NCBI GenBank assembly: GCA_036500225.1
Contig: DASYCJ010000020.1
Coordinates: 1 to 64,000, forward strand
Direction: 5' to 3'
Length of the DNA: 64,000 bases
Source of the DNA: DASUBN01 sp036500225
Lineage (GTDB): Bacteria > Pseudomonadota > Gammaproteobacteria > Natronospirales > REEB76
Part shown: piece by piece, positions 41,370 to 50,958 of the stretch
Layout: every line of letters starts with the position of its first letter
Position numbering within the stretch: position 1 is the stretch's first letter
Made by a program: the position numbers and the translations under genes
The notes under the pieces: model-generated
Database searches by the model: none
What the model saw: only the letters and a program-made list of their open reading frames with translations
What the model was told of the DNA's origin: nothing

Positions 41370-42355
41370 TTGCGCGGCGCCTCCACCTTGTCCAGCAGCT
41401 GGCGCAGCACGTCGTCAGCCTGCTGGCCCTCGATCTGCAGTTCCGGCGCCAGGATGATGCGATGCCGCAGGGCCGGCAGCGCCACGCCGCGGATGTCATC
41501 GGGCGTGACGAAGTCACGGCCACCCAGCACCGCGAACGCACGCGCAGCACGCACCAGCGCGATGCTGCCGCGCGGGCCCGCACCGAGCATGACGCCGGGC
41601 CAGCTGCGGGTGGCTTGGGCGATACGGACCGCGTAGTCCGCCACCACCTCGTCCACCGGCACGTTGGCCACCAGGGTCTGGGCGGCCACCACCTGCTCAG
41701 CGCTGAGGCTGCGCTTCACGCCGTCCAGGTTGAAGGCATTGGCTGCTCGCCCGGTGGTGACGGCCGCGACCATGCGGGTCTCATCCGCGGCGCTGGGATA
41801 GCCCATGCGGATCTTGAAGAGGAAACGGTCGAGCTGCGCCTCAGGTAGCGGATAGGTGCCCTCATGTTCCACAGGGTTCTGGGTGGCGATGGCCATGAAC
41901 GGCGGCGGCAGGGGCTGGCTGCTGCCTTCGATGGTGACCTGGCCTTCCTGCATCACCTCGAGCAGCGCCGCCTGGGTCTTGGCCGGAGCGCGGTTGATCT
42001 CGTCCGCCAGCAGCAGGTTGGTGAAGATCGGGCCGCGCCGCAGGTTGAAGTTGCCGGTCTTCGCATCATAGACCGCGTGGCCGGTGACATCGCTCGGCAT
42101 CAGGTCCGGGGTGAACTGGATGCGGCCGAAGTTGCAGCCGATGGCGCCGGCCAGGGCGCGCACCATGAGGGTCTTACCCAAGCCGGGCACTCCCTCGATC
42201 AGCACATGGCCGCCGGCCAGCAGCGCACAGAGCATCTGCTGCAGCACCTCATCCTGCCCCAGCAGCGCGTGGCTGACCTGCTCCTGTAGCGCGGTCGCGA
42301 GGCCAGCGAGCTTGGCCAGGGTGGCATCGTCCAGGGTCCGTGGAGTCTCGTTCAT
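41366..42355 (-). CDS. moxR: MoxR-family AAA ATPase
   Basis: Cytoplasmic AAA+ chaperone of 329 residues, ATP-dependent. Walker A GVPGLGKTLMVRALAG (about 55-70), Walker B LLLADEINRAPAKTQAALLEVMQEG, sensor 1 ATQNPVEHEGTYPLPEAQLDRF and sensor 2 GPRGSIALVRAARAFA. MoxR proteins act with vWA-containing partners, here the DUF58 and DUF4350/DUF4129 neighbours. It overlaps DUF4350 (ATGA) and DUF58 (GTGA), so stoichiometry is set by coupling. Confidence 0.92.
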   Translation of the reverse strand: MNETPRTLDDATLAKLAGLATALQEQVSHALLGQDEVLQQMLCALLAGGHVLIEGVPGLGKTLMVRALAGAIGCNFGRIQFTPDLMPSDVTGHAVYDAKTGNFNLRRGPIFTNLLLADEINRAPAKTQAALLEVMQEGQVTIEGSSQPLPPPFMAIATQNPVEHEGTYPLPEAQLDRFLFKIRMGYPSAADETRMVAAVTTGRAANAFNLDGVKRSLSAEQVVAAQTLVANVPVDEVVADYAVRIAQATRSWPGVMLGAGPRGSIALVRAARAFAVLGGRDFVTPDDIRGVALPALRHRIILAPELQIEGQQADDVLRQLLDKVEAPRK

Positions 42356-43458
42356 AGACGCTTCCTGATTTCAATTAAGGTGGCGATACGGTCAGTGAAT
42401 CCATCACGCAGGTCCACACCGTCCTGGGCCAGGCCGCGACGCACTCGCGCGCGCGGCAGGCCGGTGATGGCGGTGAGGGCATCGAGCAATTCCCGGGATC
42501 TGGCCCGGCTCGCGGCCGGATGCCGGCGGCGCAGCGTCAGCAGCATATCGGCGCGCACCGCTTCATAGAGCGCGCGGGTATCGCCGTCGCGCCACAGCAT
42601 CTCGCCGGTGGCGCGTACGTGTTCAAGGAGCGAACGCCGCGGCATCTGCGCTGCCGGCAGCGGCGGTCCGAAGCGCGTCGCAGCGCGCAACAACAGCAAC
42701 AGCAGGCCGAGCGCCAGCGGCAACAACACCATCCAGCCGTACCTCAGCAACAGGATCGGGAAGCCCTCACTGTCCATCGAATAGATCAGGATTACACGGC
42801 CCTTGCCGGGGGTGGGCTGCAACACGCGCAGCATCAGGATCTCGTCTTGTGGGTCCTTCAGGGCGGGGTTGGTCATGAATTGCAGGTCGGAGAGTGCCGC
42901 CACCCAGCCGCGACCGAGATCCTTCTGCACGTATTGCTGCCGGTCGCCCGTACCGGCGGCATAGCGGAATTGCGCCGCGCTGCCCTGCACGCTGTTGGCG
43001 CCGCACATCCAGACGGCATGCTTCCTGTCCAGATCCGTCACGGCGAGTTGCGCGCAGCCACCGCCGCGCGCCACCTTCAGGCCCAGCATCTGCAGCAGCT
43101 TCACCTCCTCCGCCTGGTCATCCTGGGGCAGACGCACCACCAGATGCCCACCCTGCGCCACCCATCTATATATCTGCAGGACCTGATCCGGCGCGAGAGT
43201 GCGCAGGTCGCCGTAGTACACCAGCGTATCGTCGGTGCCGGGCCTCAGGGCCTGCATGTCCAGGAACGGCCGCAACACCGTGTCCACCCCGTAGGCCTTG
43301 AGCGCCAGGGATGCGGCATACAGAGGGTCGTAGATGGCCTGGCCGCGCGGCGCCTCGGGCTCATCTTCATATATATATTGATAGTTGCTGAAGAACAGCC
43401 AACCGAGGCCGATGACGATGACACCCAGCACCGCGAGCACCGCCAAACGGAACTTCAT
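42352..43458 (-). CDS. DUF4350 membrane protein
   Basis: A 368-residue protein: one helix at the start (FRLAVLAVLGVIVIGLGWLFF), then a periplasmic DUF4350 domain (QAIYDPLYAASLALKAYGVDTVLRP, LVYYGDLRTLAPDQVLQIYRWVAQGGHLVVRLP), a second helix (YGWMVLLPLALGLLLLLLRAATRFG) and a cytoplasmic tail. DUF4350 resembles a glutamine-amidotransferase-like fold. It stands between DUF4129 and MoxR in the same order as in many MoxR operons. ATGA overlaps on both sides. Confidence 0.85.
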   Translation of the reverse strand: MKFRLAVLAVLGVIVIGLGWLFFSNYQYIYEDEPEAPRGQAIYDPLYAASLALKAYGVDTVLRPFLDMQALRPGTDDTLVYYGDLRTLAPDQVLQIYRWVAQGGHLVVRLPQDDQAEEVKLLQMLGLKVARGGGCAQLAVTDLDRKHAVWMCGANSVQGSAAQFRYAAGTGDRQQYVQKDLGRGWVAALSDLQFMTNPALKDPQDEILMLRVLQPTPGKGRVILIYSMDSEGFPILLLRYGWMVLLPLALGLLLLLLRAATRFGPPLPAAQMPRRSLLEHVRATGEMLWRDGDTRALYEAVRADMLLTLRRRHPAASRARSRELLDALTAITGLPRARVRRGLAQDGVDLRDGFTDRIATLIEIRKRL

Positions 43459-45029
43459 TGCCGCGCCTCCAGGTCAGCGCGCCAGGCCGCCAAGAGCTCA
43501 CTGAAGGCCGCCTTCTCCGGCAGACGATGTGCATAAGCCGCGTACTGCCAGGCACGCACCACGCGCCGCAGCGTGTCGGCGGAAGCGCCCGGCAGGTGTG
43601 CCGCCTCGCCCAGGCACTGAGCCTCGGTGGCGCCGTGGGGCAACTCCCGGCCGGTGATCTCCTGCATCCGTGCCACCCCGCCGCGGTACAGGAGCGCGAG
43701 CGCACGCCGCGCTTCACCACGCTCCCAGAGGCCGTGGGCCGCGGCGGCCACATCCGCCGGCAGCGCTTCCTCCTGCTGCATCACCTTGAGCTGCGGATCG
43801 AAAGGTACCGCGACCGACTTCTTCTCCAGGGGTCCGAACCAGGCCAATAGCCAGCGGCGATACCGCACCATGAGTGCCAGCAGGATGAGGCCGATGATCC
43901 AGGGGAGATAACTGATGCTGGCGGCGGCGCTGTCGCCGAGCCAATGCACCCAATCGGACAAGGTAAGCCACCATCCTGGCAACGGCTTGGCCTCGGTGGA
44001 CTGCTTGTCCGTCTGTTTGGGGCGCCAGTGCCCTACCAATTCGTGAGGCGAGAGATCGGGGTCCTGATAGGCGCGCGCTGCACTCTTCTGGAAGCGTGCC
44101 TCATCTCCCTGAGCGACGTCATCTGGGTGCGAGAACGGCACCAGAGTCGCGGCCCGCGGCACCTGCGTAGTGGACGCAGCTGGAGTCCCGGCAGCGTCCG
44201 CCGGCGCTGGATGCAGCAGGCAGGCGAGGCACAGGGCGGCGATGGCAAACACCGCGGCGATACCCTTTGCAGTTGCCAGACGCTCAGTCATGCGCTTCAA
44301 GGCGATCTCCAGATCCCAAGCCTCGAGTTCAGTGCGGCGGTTGAGATACAGGGCGAAGCCGCCGGCTACATAGAGCGGCTCCATCACGCTGATGGCGAGA
44401 TACCAGACACTGAGGTTGATGAACTGGTTGAGGGGCGTGGCCTGGGTCATGAACGCTGCCCACAGGGCGCGGAAAGACTCCGGCAGATAATCGAAAGGCA
44501 CGAACATCAGCGCCAAGGCCCAGGCGCCGATGAAGAACGCCATCTCCATACCGAGGCAGGCGAGGCTCAGCACCACTCCCGGTCCGCGCGCATTACGTTG
44601 GAGCAGGCGTTGACGTCTGCTGCCGAGCCGCCATTTCAGACCCTCCAACTGCGCCACCGGCATGTCCAGCGAGCGTGCCAGGTCCAACCGCTCCCAAAGG
44701 ATGCCGGCAGGCAAGGCCGCGGACCACAGACCCGGCAGGGCCCGCAGCACCGCCAGTGTGCCCGGTGTCTCGCCGAATAGGCGGCGCGACAGCACGAACA
44801 GGGGCACGCGATCGAGCATGGGCTTCAACCACCACAGGGCCAGAGCCGCGATCCACATATGGCCGAGCACAAGGCCCAACAGGGCGCAGAGCAGGAACAC
44901 GGGCAGCGTGGCGGCGAACCATGGCAGCCACAGGCGACGACCCGCATCGCGGGCCATCGCCATACCGAGGTCTATGGCTTCATAAGGAGTGCGCGGCCGG
45001 ATCGCCGCGGTGACGTCATCGAGTTGCAC
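43455..45029 (-). CDS. DUF4129 multi-pass membrane protein
   Basis: A 524-residue inner-membrane protein with about six helices and a C-terminal cytoplasmic DUF4129 domain (ARRALALLYRGGVARMQEITGRELPHGATEAQCLGEA). DUF4129 is often found at the end of transglutaminase-like proteins and beside MoxR/DUF58 genes. There is no transglutaminase domain here. GTG start at 45029 overlaps the SpoIIM gene by 14 nt. Function unknown. Confidence 0.8.
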   Translation of the reverse strand: MQLDDVTAAIRPRTPYEAIDLGMAMARDAGRRLWLPWFAATLPVFLLCALLGLVLGHMWIAALALWWLKPMLDRVPLFVLSRRLFGETPGTLAVLRALPGLWSAALPAGILWERLDLARSLDMPVAQLEGLKWRLGSRRQRLLQRNARGPGVVLSLACLGMEMAFFIGAWALALMFVPFDYLPESFRALWAAFMTQATPLNQFINLSVWYLAISVMEPLYVAGGFALYLNRRTELEAWDLEIALKRMTERLATAKGIAAVFAIAALCLACLLHPAPADAAGTPAASTTQVPRAATLVPFSHPDDVAQGDEARFQKSAARAYQDPDLSPHELVGHWRPKQTDKQSTEAKPLPGWWLTLSDWVHWLGDSAAASISYLPWIIGLILLALMVRYRRWLLAWFGPLEKKSVAVPFDPQLKVMQQEEALPADVAAAAHGLWERGEARRALALLYRGGVARMQEITGRELPHGATEAQCLGEAAHLPGASADTLRRVVRAWQYAAYAHRLPEKAAFSELLAAWRADLEARQ

Positions 45030-46041
45030 GGCGGCCCCCGGTGCCGAGCCAGGTGAGTACCACCGCCCACATGCAGGCGCCGGCTGTGTACTTGACCGCC
45101 GGCGGCAGCCATACGATCGAAGACCAATAAGCCTCGATGAAAGCTGCCACCACCAACATCAGGAATGCGCCGAGTATCAGCGGCGCCGCCTCGCGGCCGG
45201 CGGTGACCAGCGCGTTGGCTCGGCTGGCACGCCCCGGAGCCACGAGCTTGGCGCCGAGCTTCAAGCCCGCCGCACCGCTGATCACGATGGCGCTGAGCTC
45301 CCAGGCGCTGTGCCCCACCACGAAACTCCAGAAGGTGGCACCGAATCCCACCGAGGTGAGGTAGCCGGCCACCGCACCTATCATCAGGCCATTCACCACC
45401 AGCGCGAACGCCGCACCGATACCGGCGAACAGCCCGCCGGCCATGGTCTGGAAGCCGATGCTGACGTTATGCATGATGTAGAAACCGAAGGCCGCCATAT
45501 CCGACTGGGTGGTTCGGCCGATGCTCTGGGTATGCTGGCTCGGGTCGTACATGGACTCGAAGGACGACACGGTGCTAGCCGGATACAGGCTGTAGATGAG
45601 TTCAGGCTTGTAGCGCACCAGCGCCATCATCGCCAACATCGGCACATACAGCAGCAAGGCCGAAGCCAGTACGTAACGCCAGTCACGACGCACCCGCCGC
45701 GGGAAATCAGCCGCGACGAAGCGCTGTGCGATCCGCCATTCAGGCCGACGCGTACGGTACAGGCGCTGATGGCCAGCCTGCACCAGCATCTGCAGCCGCG
45801 CCACCAGCTGTGGGCTGTAGGCGCGGATGCGCGCCAAGGCCAGTTGCTGGCAGAGGCGGCGGTAGGCGTGGGGGAAAGCGGCGCCATCTAGGCGCTTGTC
45901 TTTCTTCACGGGCTTGGTGGGCACAGCGATACCCGTGTCCGGCGCCGAAGCCTTGGACTTGGCCTTCGGCGCTACACCCAGCCAGGCCTCCAGGGCATCC
46001 CACTCGCGGCGATGCTTCTCGATGAAGGTCGCCTGTTTCAC
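45016..46041 (-). CDS. Stage II sporulation protein M-like (SpoIIM family) protein
   Basis: A 341-residue membrane protein of the SpoIIM/DUF95 family. Soluble basic N-terminus (KQATFIEKHRREWDALEAWL), then five to six helices, including FGFYIMHNVSIGFQTMAGGLFAGIGAAFALVVNGLMIGAVAG and HSAWELSAIVISGAAGLKLG, the family's signature. In a non-sporulating organism the name is only historical. GTG start (46041) overlaps the RDD stop. Longer frames upstream only run through the RDD gene in another frame. Confidence 0.86.
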   Translation of the reverse strand: MKQATFIEKHRREWDALEAWLGVAPKAKSKASAPDTGIAVPTKPVKKDKRLDGAAFPHAYRRLCQQLALARIRAYSPQLVARLQMLVQAGHQRLYRTRRPEWRIAQRFVAADFPRRVRRDWRYVLASALLLYVPMLAMMALVRYKPELIYSLYPASTVSSFESMYDPSQHTQSIGRTTQSDMAAFGFYIMHNVSIGFQTMAGGLFAGIGAAFALVVNGLMIGAVAGYLTSVGFGATFWSFVVGHSAWELSAIVISGAAGLKLGAKLVAPGRASRANALVTAGREAAPLILGAFLMLVVAAFIEAYWSSIVWLPPAVKYTAGACMWAVVLTWLGTGGRRATR

Positions 46042-46718
46042 TGGTGGCCCGCGATCCAACTCGCGTAGGCGAGCAGGCGCTTCACCGCCTTCGGCCCGGT
46101 CAGGCCGGTGACGGGTTTGAGGCAATCGGCGAGTTCCATCTGGCGCCCCGCGGTGAGATAACCACTGCGCTCGGCGAAGCTGAGCAGCGTGACCTGGTCC
46201 TCGGTGCTGAGCGCCAGCGGCGGCCGGATCGGCTCGACTGCCTTGGGCGGCGTCAGCTTGGGAGGCCGCGGGTCATGCACCACCAAGGTGCCGGCTACCC
46301 GGTCTCCCAGGCGCCGGGAGTCGCGGTCCAGCAGCATGGAAGTGAGCCCGAAGGCATACAAGGCCGGAAACATGTCCGCGACCCGCAGCAGGTTACGCAC
46401 CAGCGAAGCTATCCACGTGACCGGCAGGGCGTCGTCGTTCACCACCCTCAGCCCCATGATCATCTTGCCCGGCGTGCGGCCCTGATTCAGGCACTCGAAC
46501 AGCACCATGTAGAACCAGTACAGCAGGAACATCGCGATCATGAAGATGCCGATGCCGACGACGTGCAGTATCCCCAGTACCGCGCTCAGCAACATGTAGA
46601 TGCCGAAGCGGAACGTCGCATCGATGAACCAGGCAGTGGCGCGCGGCGCCAGCCCCGCCGGACGCAGGAACAGCGTGACCCCTTCCGGGGTCTCGACCTG
46701 TTTCAGCGTATCGAGCAT
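46038..46718 (-). CDS. RDD-family membrane protein (second copy)
   Basis: A 226-residue protein with an RDD domain of three helices: LAPRATAWFIDATFRFGIYM, GIGIFMIAMFLLYWFYMVLFE and the QGRTPGKMIMGLRVV segment, then LLRVADMFPALYAFGL and DRDSRRLGDRVAGTLVV. The C-terminal cytoplasmic tail is extended. The start at 46718 overlaps the stop of the first RDD gene by one base (TGATG). Role in the operon unknown; RDD proteins are thought to be transporters or scaffolds. Confidence 0.85.
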   Translation of the reverse strand: MLDTLKQVETPEGVTLFLRPAGLAPRATAWFIDATFRFGIYMLLSAVLGILHVVGIGIFMIAMFLLYWFYMVLFECLNQGRTPGKMIMGLRVVNDDALPVTWIASLVRNLLRVADMFPALYAFGLTSMLLDRDSRRLGDRVAGTLVVHDPRPPKLTPPKAVEPIRPPLALSTEDQVTLLSFAERSGYLTAGRQMELADCLKPVTGLTGPKAVKRLLAYASWIAGHQ

Positions 46719-47197
46719 CAGGCTTTGATGACGACCGTGTCCGCGATGTAGTCGTGCACGCATCGGTGTGGTTCACCGAAGATGAACAGCGTGTCGGTCA
46801 GGCCATAGAGCCAACCTATGTAAGGCACCATGCCCGGTATGGCATTGACCACGATGCGTAGCCAGAAGATGCGGGCCAGCGAAGCGCGTTCGCCGTTCTT
46901 GCGCACGATCTTGATGCCGACGATCTTCTTGCCGATGCCCTGGCCGTTGCGGTACAGCAGTACCAGGTTAACCACAGCCAACAGCACCGCGTATAGGGTC
47001 ACGCCGGCCAACACCGCCCCGCTGGGTATCACCTTGGACTGGCGCACGTAGATGAACAAAAAATACAGCGGTATCGCGAGCAAACCGTCCAGGATCGCGG
47101 CGCCGAGGCGGGATCCGCGATCGGCCAGAATGTATTCCCCTTCTGGTGCGACATCGGCGACGGCCGCCGCGGGCGCGGCGTAAGGATTCTCAGCCAT
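46718..47197 (-). CDS. RDD-family membrane protein (first gene of the MoxR operon)
   Basis: A 159-residue RDD-domain protein: LADRGSRLGAAILDGLLAIPLYFLF, LYAVLLAVVNLVLLYRNGQGIGKKIVGIKIVRKNGE, AFLRIVVNAIPGMVPYIG-like third helix. The N-terminus is Ala/Pro-rich and soluble (AENPYAAPAAAVADVAPEG), a feature of many RDD proteins. AGGGAG lies before the ATG. It opens a seven-gene operon whose members all overlap: RDD, RDD, SpoIIM, DUF4129, DUF4350, MoxR, DUF58. Confidence 0.85.
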   Translation of the reverse strand: MAENPYAAPAAAVADVAPEGEYILADRGSRLGAAILDGLLAIPLYFLFIYVRQSKVIPSGAVLAGVTLYAVLLAVVNLVLLYRNGQGIGKKIVGIKIVRKNGERASLARIFWLRIVVNAIPGMVPYIGWLYGLTDTLFIFGEPHRCVHDYIADTVVIKA

Positions 47198-47357
47198 GGT
47201 CCATCTCCCTTATGTAATGTCAGTCCCTGTGGCGAGTATATGACGATTCCCCCGCGATGGTGAATGGGCGCCGGCAGTGGGACGGGCCTCCCCGCGCCGG
47301 CTATGGGTTTTGGGTATATTGGCGCCCTGCGACGTAGCGGCGACATAAGACCGGACC

Positions 47358-48323
47358 ATGATCATCAACTGCGCGATCTATCAACAAGGCAAGAAGCTCA
47401 CCGACATCCCCTTGTCGGATATCGCGGGCTATCTCAAGCGTTCCGATTGTTTCGTGTGGGTAGCGTTGCGCGACACCGACGCCGCCGAGATGAAGACTAT
47501 GCAGGAGCAGTTCGGCCTGCACGAGCTCGCGGTCGAAGATGCTCTGCTCGGCAAGCAGCGCCCCAAGCTCGAGGAATACGGCGACTCCCTGTTCGCAGTG
47601 CTGCAGACCCTCGAGATCCAGGAAAGCGAAGTGCGTGTCGGCGAGATGTACATCTTCGCCGGCCCCAACTACATCCTCTCCTGCCGCCGCAATGCCGAGA
47701 AGGGCTTCACCGAAGTGCGGGCCCGCACCGAGCGTGAACCCGAACTCCTCAAACACGGCTCCGGTTATGTGCTGTACGCGCTCATGGATGCAGTGGTGGA
47801 CCGCTACGTGCCGGCGCTGGAAGCCCTGGAGGACGAGCTCGAGACCCTGGAGGAGCGCATCTTCACTAACAGTTCGGCCCGCGACAACATCCAGGCCCTG
47901 TACGAACTCAAGCAGAAATTGGGGATCGTGAAGCACGCTACCGGTCCGGCGCTGGAAGCGGTAGGCAAGATGTTCGGCGGCCGGGTACCCATGATCTGCC
48001 TGAACCTGGGGGAATACTTCCGGGACATCTACGACCACCTGATCCGGTTGAACCAGGGCATCGATACGGCCCGCGACACCATCTCCACGGCCATCTCCGT
48101 GAACCTGTCCATGATCGCGTTGCAGGAGAACGAGACCACCAAGAAGCTCGCCGGTTACGCGGCCCTGATCGCGGTGCCCACGCTCATCGTCGGCATCTAC
48201 GGCATGAACTTCGAGCACATGCCGGAACTGCACTGGACCTTCGGTTACCCACTAGCGCTGGCAATGATGACCGGCATCGACTTCTACCTCTACTACTGTT
48301 TCCGCAGAGCCGGCTGGCTCTGA
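47358..48323 (+). CDS. corA: Magnesium/cobalt channel CorA
   Basis: Pentameric divalent-cation channel of 321 residues. The N-terminal cytoplasmic domain includes DLSDIAGYL-like and DALLGKQRPKLEEYGDSLFAVLQTL; a long helix follows (LEDELETLEERIFTNSSARDNIQALYELKQKL). Two membrane helices lie at the end, the first ending with the selectivity motif YGMN in IVGIYGMNFEHMPELHW and the second LALAMMTGIDFYLYYCF. Divergent from the MoxR operon. Confidence 0.93.
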   Translation: MIINCAIYQQGKKLTDIPLSDIAGYLKRSDCFVWVALRDTDAAEMKTMQEQFGLHELAVEDALLGKQRPKLEEYGDSLFAVLQTLEIQESEVRVGEMYIFAGPNYILSCRRNAEKGFTEVRARTEREPELLKHGSGYVLYALMDAVVDRYVPALEALEDELETLEERIFTNSSARDNIQALYELKQKLGIVKHATGPALEAVGKMFGGRVPMICLNLGEYFRDIYDHLIRLNQGIDTARDTISTAISVNLSMIALQENETTKKLAGYAALIAVPTLIVGIYGMNFEHMPELHWTFGYPLALAMMTGIDFYLYYCFRRAGWL

Positions 48324-48339
48324 ACCACTGGGGAAGACC

Positions 48340-48753
48340 ATGCACGACATGAACATCGCGTATCTCGCGATCCTGACCATCATCGTCGAATACGCCCTGC
48401 TGGGCTCGATGGTCGCGGTGGCCCGCTCCCGCTACAACGTGGCGGCGCCAGTCGTCACCGGCAACGTGGACTTCGAGCGTTACTTCCGGGTGCAGCAAAA
48501 CACCCTCGAACAGCTCATCATAGTAATCCCCTGCCTGTGGATCATGGCGGCCACCTTAAGCCCCTTGTGGGCGGCGGTGCTTGGTTTCATCTTCGTCGTC
48601 TGTCGCGCTTGGTACGCCTGGGGCTACTACAAGAGCGCTGGCGGCCGCCATTACGGCTTCATGTTCGGTTCCTTCGCCACCGGCGCACTGCTCTTGGGCG
48701 CCCTGTTCGGCGTGCTCCGCAACCTCTATCTCTCGGCGGTGGTCAGCGGCTGA
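48340..48753 (+). CDS. MAPEG-family membrane protein
   Basis: A 137-residue four-helix protein of the MAPEG superfamily (membrane-associated eicosanoid/glutathione proteins). Typical are the N-terminal helix AYLAILTIIVEYALLGSMVAVARSRY, the motif VDFERYFRVQQNTLEQLIIVIP (RxQQNTLE) and CRAWYAWGYYKSAGGR. Bacterial members can have glutathione transferase activity. It follows corA by 16 nt and its last 11 nt overlap the convergent DUF5916 gene. Confidence 0.88.
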   Translation: MHDMNIAYLAILTIIVEYALLGSMVAVARSRYNVAAPVVTGNVDFERYFRVQQNTLEQLIIVIPCLWIMAATLSPLWAAVLGFIFVVCRAWYAWGYYKSAGGRHYGFMFGSFATGALLLGALFGVLRNLYLSAVVSG

Positions 48754-50950
48754 AGTTCCAGGCCAGCTTGACGATGAAGGTGTCCGCCACATCCGGCGTG
48801 CCGGGTGATATCTGCATCACCGATTCCCGCCAGTTGCGGTTCCACACCACGTAGAGATCTTTGTCGGCGGTGATGGCCCAGTGCAGCCGAGTGTTGAAGC
48901 CGAGCTGGTCCTGACTGGTATCGTATTGCACGAAGCTGGTGATGTTCAGGTCCGGGGTGAAGGACCAGGCAGCATTGAGCTGCCAGAGCTTCTGCACGAA
49001 GTGCCCCTGGGGCAGGTCCGCGAACACATCCTCGTTGGTGAGTCCCAATTCCAGGCGCCCCTCGAAGCCCGCGTAGGCCAGCGACCAGTATTCGTCCTTG
49101 GCGTTCCCTGAGTAGAACCCGCCGCCGCTGGGCCGCAGGGTAAAGCGCACCGGGTAGGACACCGGCGAATCGTATTCCACCTGCCAGCGCTGGAAGCGGT
49201 AGATACCCTGGGGGATGGCGACGTTGTTGTCGATGGCGAAAGGCTCAGCCACCGCTTCGTACTGGCGGAACAGCTGCGGGTAGAACTGGCTGCTGTCGGT
49301 GAAGTACACGCCGGGGATGAAGTGAGCCTGGTAACTCTGCAGCCGACCGCTCAAGTCATCGATCTGATTGTACTGCTGGTCGATCTGCCAGTAATTGATG
49401 CTGCTGGGCGGCGTGGGAGTCGGGAACCAGCCGAATTCCTCCCAGTATTGGCGCGTGCCGGGACGAGCCACGAAACCCAAGGGCAAGTTGAAGGCATCGC
49501 CGAACTGGTTCATCTGTAAATCGCCGTACCAGGTGTAGTTCGGGTAGGTGAGCTCATAGCCATAGCCGCGGGTGAGTCCGGGATTGGCTGCACCGCTGGT
49601 GTTGGCATCCCAGGCGGTAGCCTTGAAGGCTTTGCCCTGCCCCAAGAAGTCGAAAGTCTGCCAGGCCAGATCAGCGCCGTTGAAGGATGCGTCCGTGCGC
49701 CCGGAGGGATCACCGCGGGTGAGCAAGGTGCCTATGCGAAAGCTCTGGCCGAGGTCGTAAGTGAAGCGACCCACGAACAGGTTCTCGGTGGGCACGCCTC
49801 CGGATATGCCGGACACGGAGCCCGTATCCACGTCCAGCACGCCCAGAGACAGATCGCCGATGTGGCCGGCGAGCTTCGCGCCGTCATCGATGGGTACGGT
49901 CTGGCCCATGGCCAGGCCGATATCCCGCGAATAGAAGGCGGTGAATCCGCCGTTGAGGTTGCCATTCATGTTGCCGCCGTTGAAAGCAAAGAAGCTGCTG
50001 CCGTCCAGGAAGAACTGGCGCTTCTCCGGGAAGAACAGCGAGAAGCGGCTCAAGTTGATCTGCTGGGAATCGGCCTCGGTCTGAGCGAAATCCGTGTTCA
50101 CCGTGAGGGTGCCTTCCAGTTGCGGTGTGAAGTTGTATTTCACCTCACCGCCCACCTCAGCACGCTTGGCGCTGGGATCTATCTGATCGCTGCGCGCCAG
50201 TATGTAAGGATTGATCTCAAGACCACTGCCGGACTGCAAACCCGCCATGCCATCGATGATGCCGTAGCGGGAGGGGCTGAACGTGCCATCAGCAGCGTTG
50301 ATATAGGCCCACTTCGTCACCAGCGCGAAGCGTGGCACGCTGCGCGAGACGTTGAAGCCCCAATGGTCCACGGCGGTATCGAACTGCAGGCTGCGAGTGC
50401 TGAAGGCGATCTCCGCATCCCAGCCATCCGCCACCCGGCGGGTCTTCACTTCCCAGATGCCGTCCCAGCCGAAATCAGCATTGGTGGAACCGTTGGCTTC
50501 CAGGCCGTCGTCCCGGGCGCCGCCAGCGTTGATACGGTAAGCATAGGCGTTCTGGTGGTCATCGAAGGTGTTGATGACGATGGTGATGTGGTCGTCCGGA
50601 TCCTGGTTCGCATCCCGCTGTAGGCTGTGTATCAGGACCTTGCCCGGTTCCGGATCTATGGCATGCACGGCCACGTAGAGATGGTCGTTGTCCCGCAGCA
50701 AGCGCACTTGGGTATGGAACGGTGTGGGCTGGCCAGTGAAGGGCAAGACCTGGAGAAGGTCCGGAATCACCGCGGCCTGCTGCCACTCGGGCTTGCTCAA
50801 GTCCCCGTCGATGACCAGCGCATGATCGATGCGCGGTACCGTGAGATGCGGCTGGTAGTTGGCGAGGTTGGGCGGCTCCGCCGGAGCGGGATCCGCTAGC
50901 GCGCCGGTGCTGAGCAGCGCCAGGCTGAAATATAAGAGAGCGGTCTTCAT
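48743..50950 (-). CDS. Exported DUF5916 outer-membrane-type protein with CBM9-like domain
   Basis: A 735-residue secreted protein. Signal peptide at 1-19. A CBM9-like (carbohydrate-binding-9) N-terminal domain covers about 40-230 (IDGDLSKPEWQQA, VRLLRDNDHLYVAVHAIDPEP, DDGLEANGSTNADFGWDGIWEVKTR). The rest is a DUF5916 beta-barrel-like region (FSLFFPEKRQFFLDGSSFFAF, GEVKYNFTPQLEGTLTVNTDFAQTEAD). It ends with a short aromatic strand (LKLAWNFSR), as outer-membrane barrels do. Role unknown; the family is common in xanthomonads and Bacteroidetes. Confidence 0.85.
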   Translation of the reverse strand: MKTALLYFSLALLSTGALADPAPAEPPNLANYQPHLTVPRIDHALVIDGDLSKPEWQQAAVIPDLLQVLPFTGQPTPFHTQVRLLRDNDHLYVAVHAIDPEPGKVLIHSLQRDANQDPDDHITIVINTFDDHQNAYAYRINAGGARDDGLEANGSTNADFGWDGIWEVKTRRVADGWDAEIAFSTRSLQFDTAVDHWGFNVSRSVPRFALVTKWAYINAADGTFSPSRYGIIDGMAGLQSGSGLEINPYILARSDQIDPSAKRAEVGGEVKYNFTPQLEGTLTVNTDFAQTEADSQQINLSRFSLFFPEKRQFFLDGSSFFAFNGGNMNGNLNGGFTAFYSRDIGLAMGQTVPIDDGAKLAGHIGDLSLGVLDVDTGSVSGISGGVPTENLFVGRFTYDLGQSFRIGTLLTRGDPSGRTDASFNGADLAWQTFDFLGQGKAFKATAWDANTSGAANPGLTRGYGYELTYPNYTWYGDLQMNQFGDAFNLPLGFVARPGTRQYWEEFGWFPTPTPPSSINYWQIDQQYNQIDDLSGRLQSYQAHFIPGVYFTDSSQFYPQLFRQYEAVAEPFAIDNNVAIPQGIYRFQRWQVEYDSPVSYPVRFTLRPSGGGFYSGNAKDEYWSLAYAGFEGRLELGLTNEDVFADLPQGHFVQKLWQLNAAWSFTPDLNITSFVQYDTSQDQLGFNTRLHWAITADKDLYVVWNRNWRESVMQISPGTPDVADTFIVKLAWNFSR

Positions 50951-50958
50951 GGTTTCCC

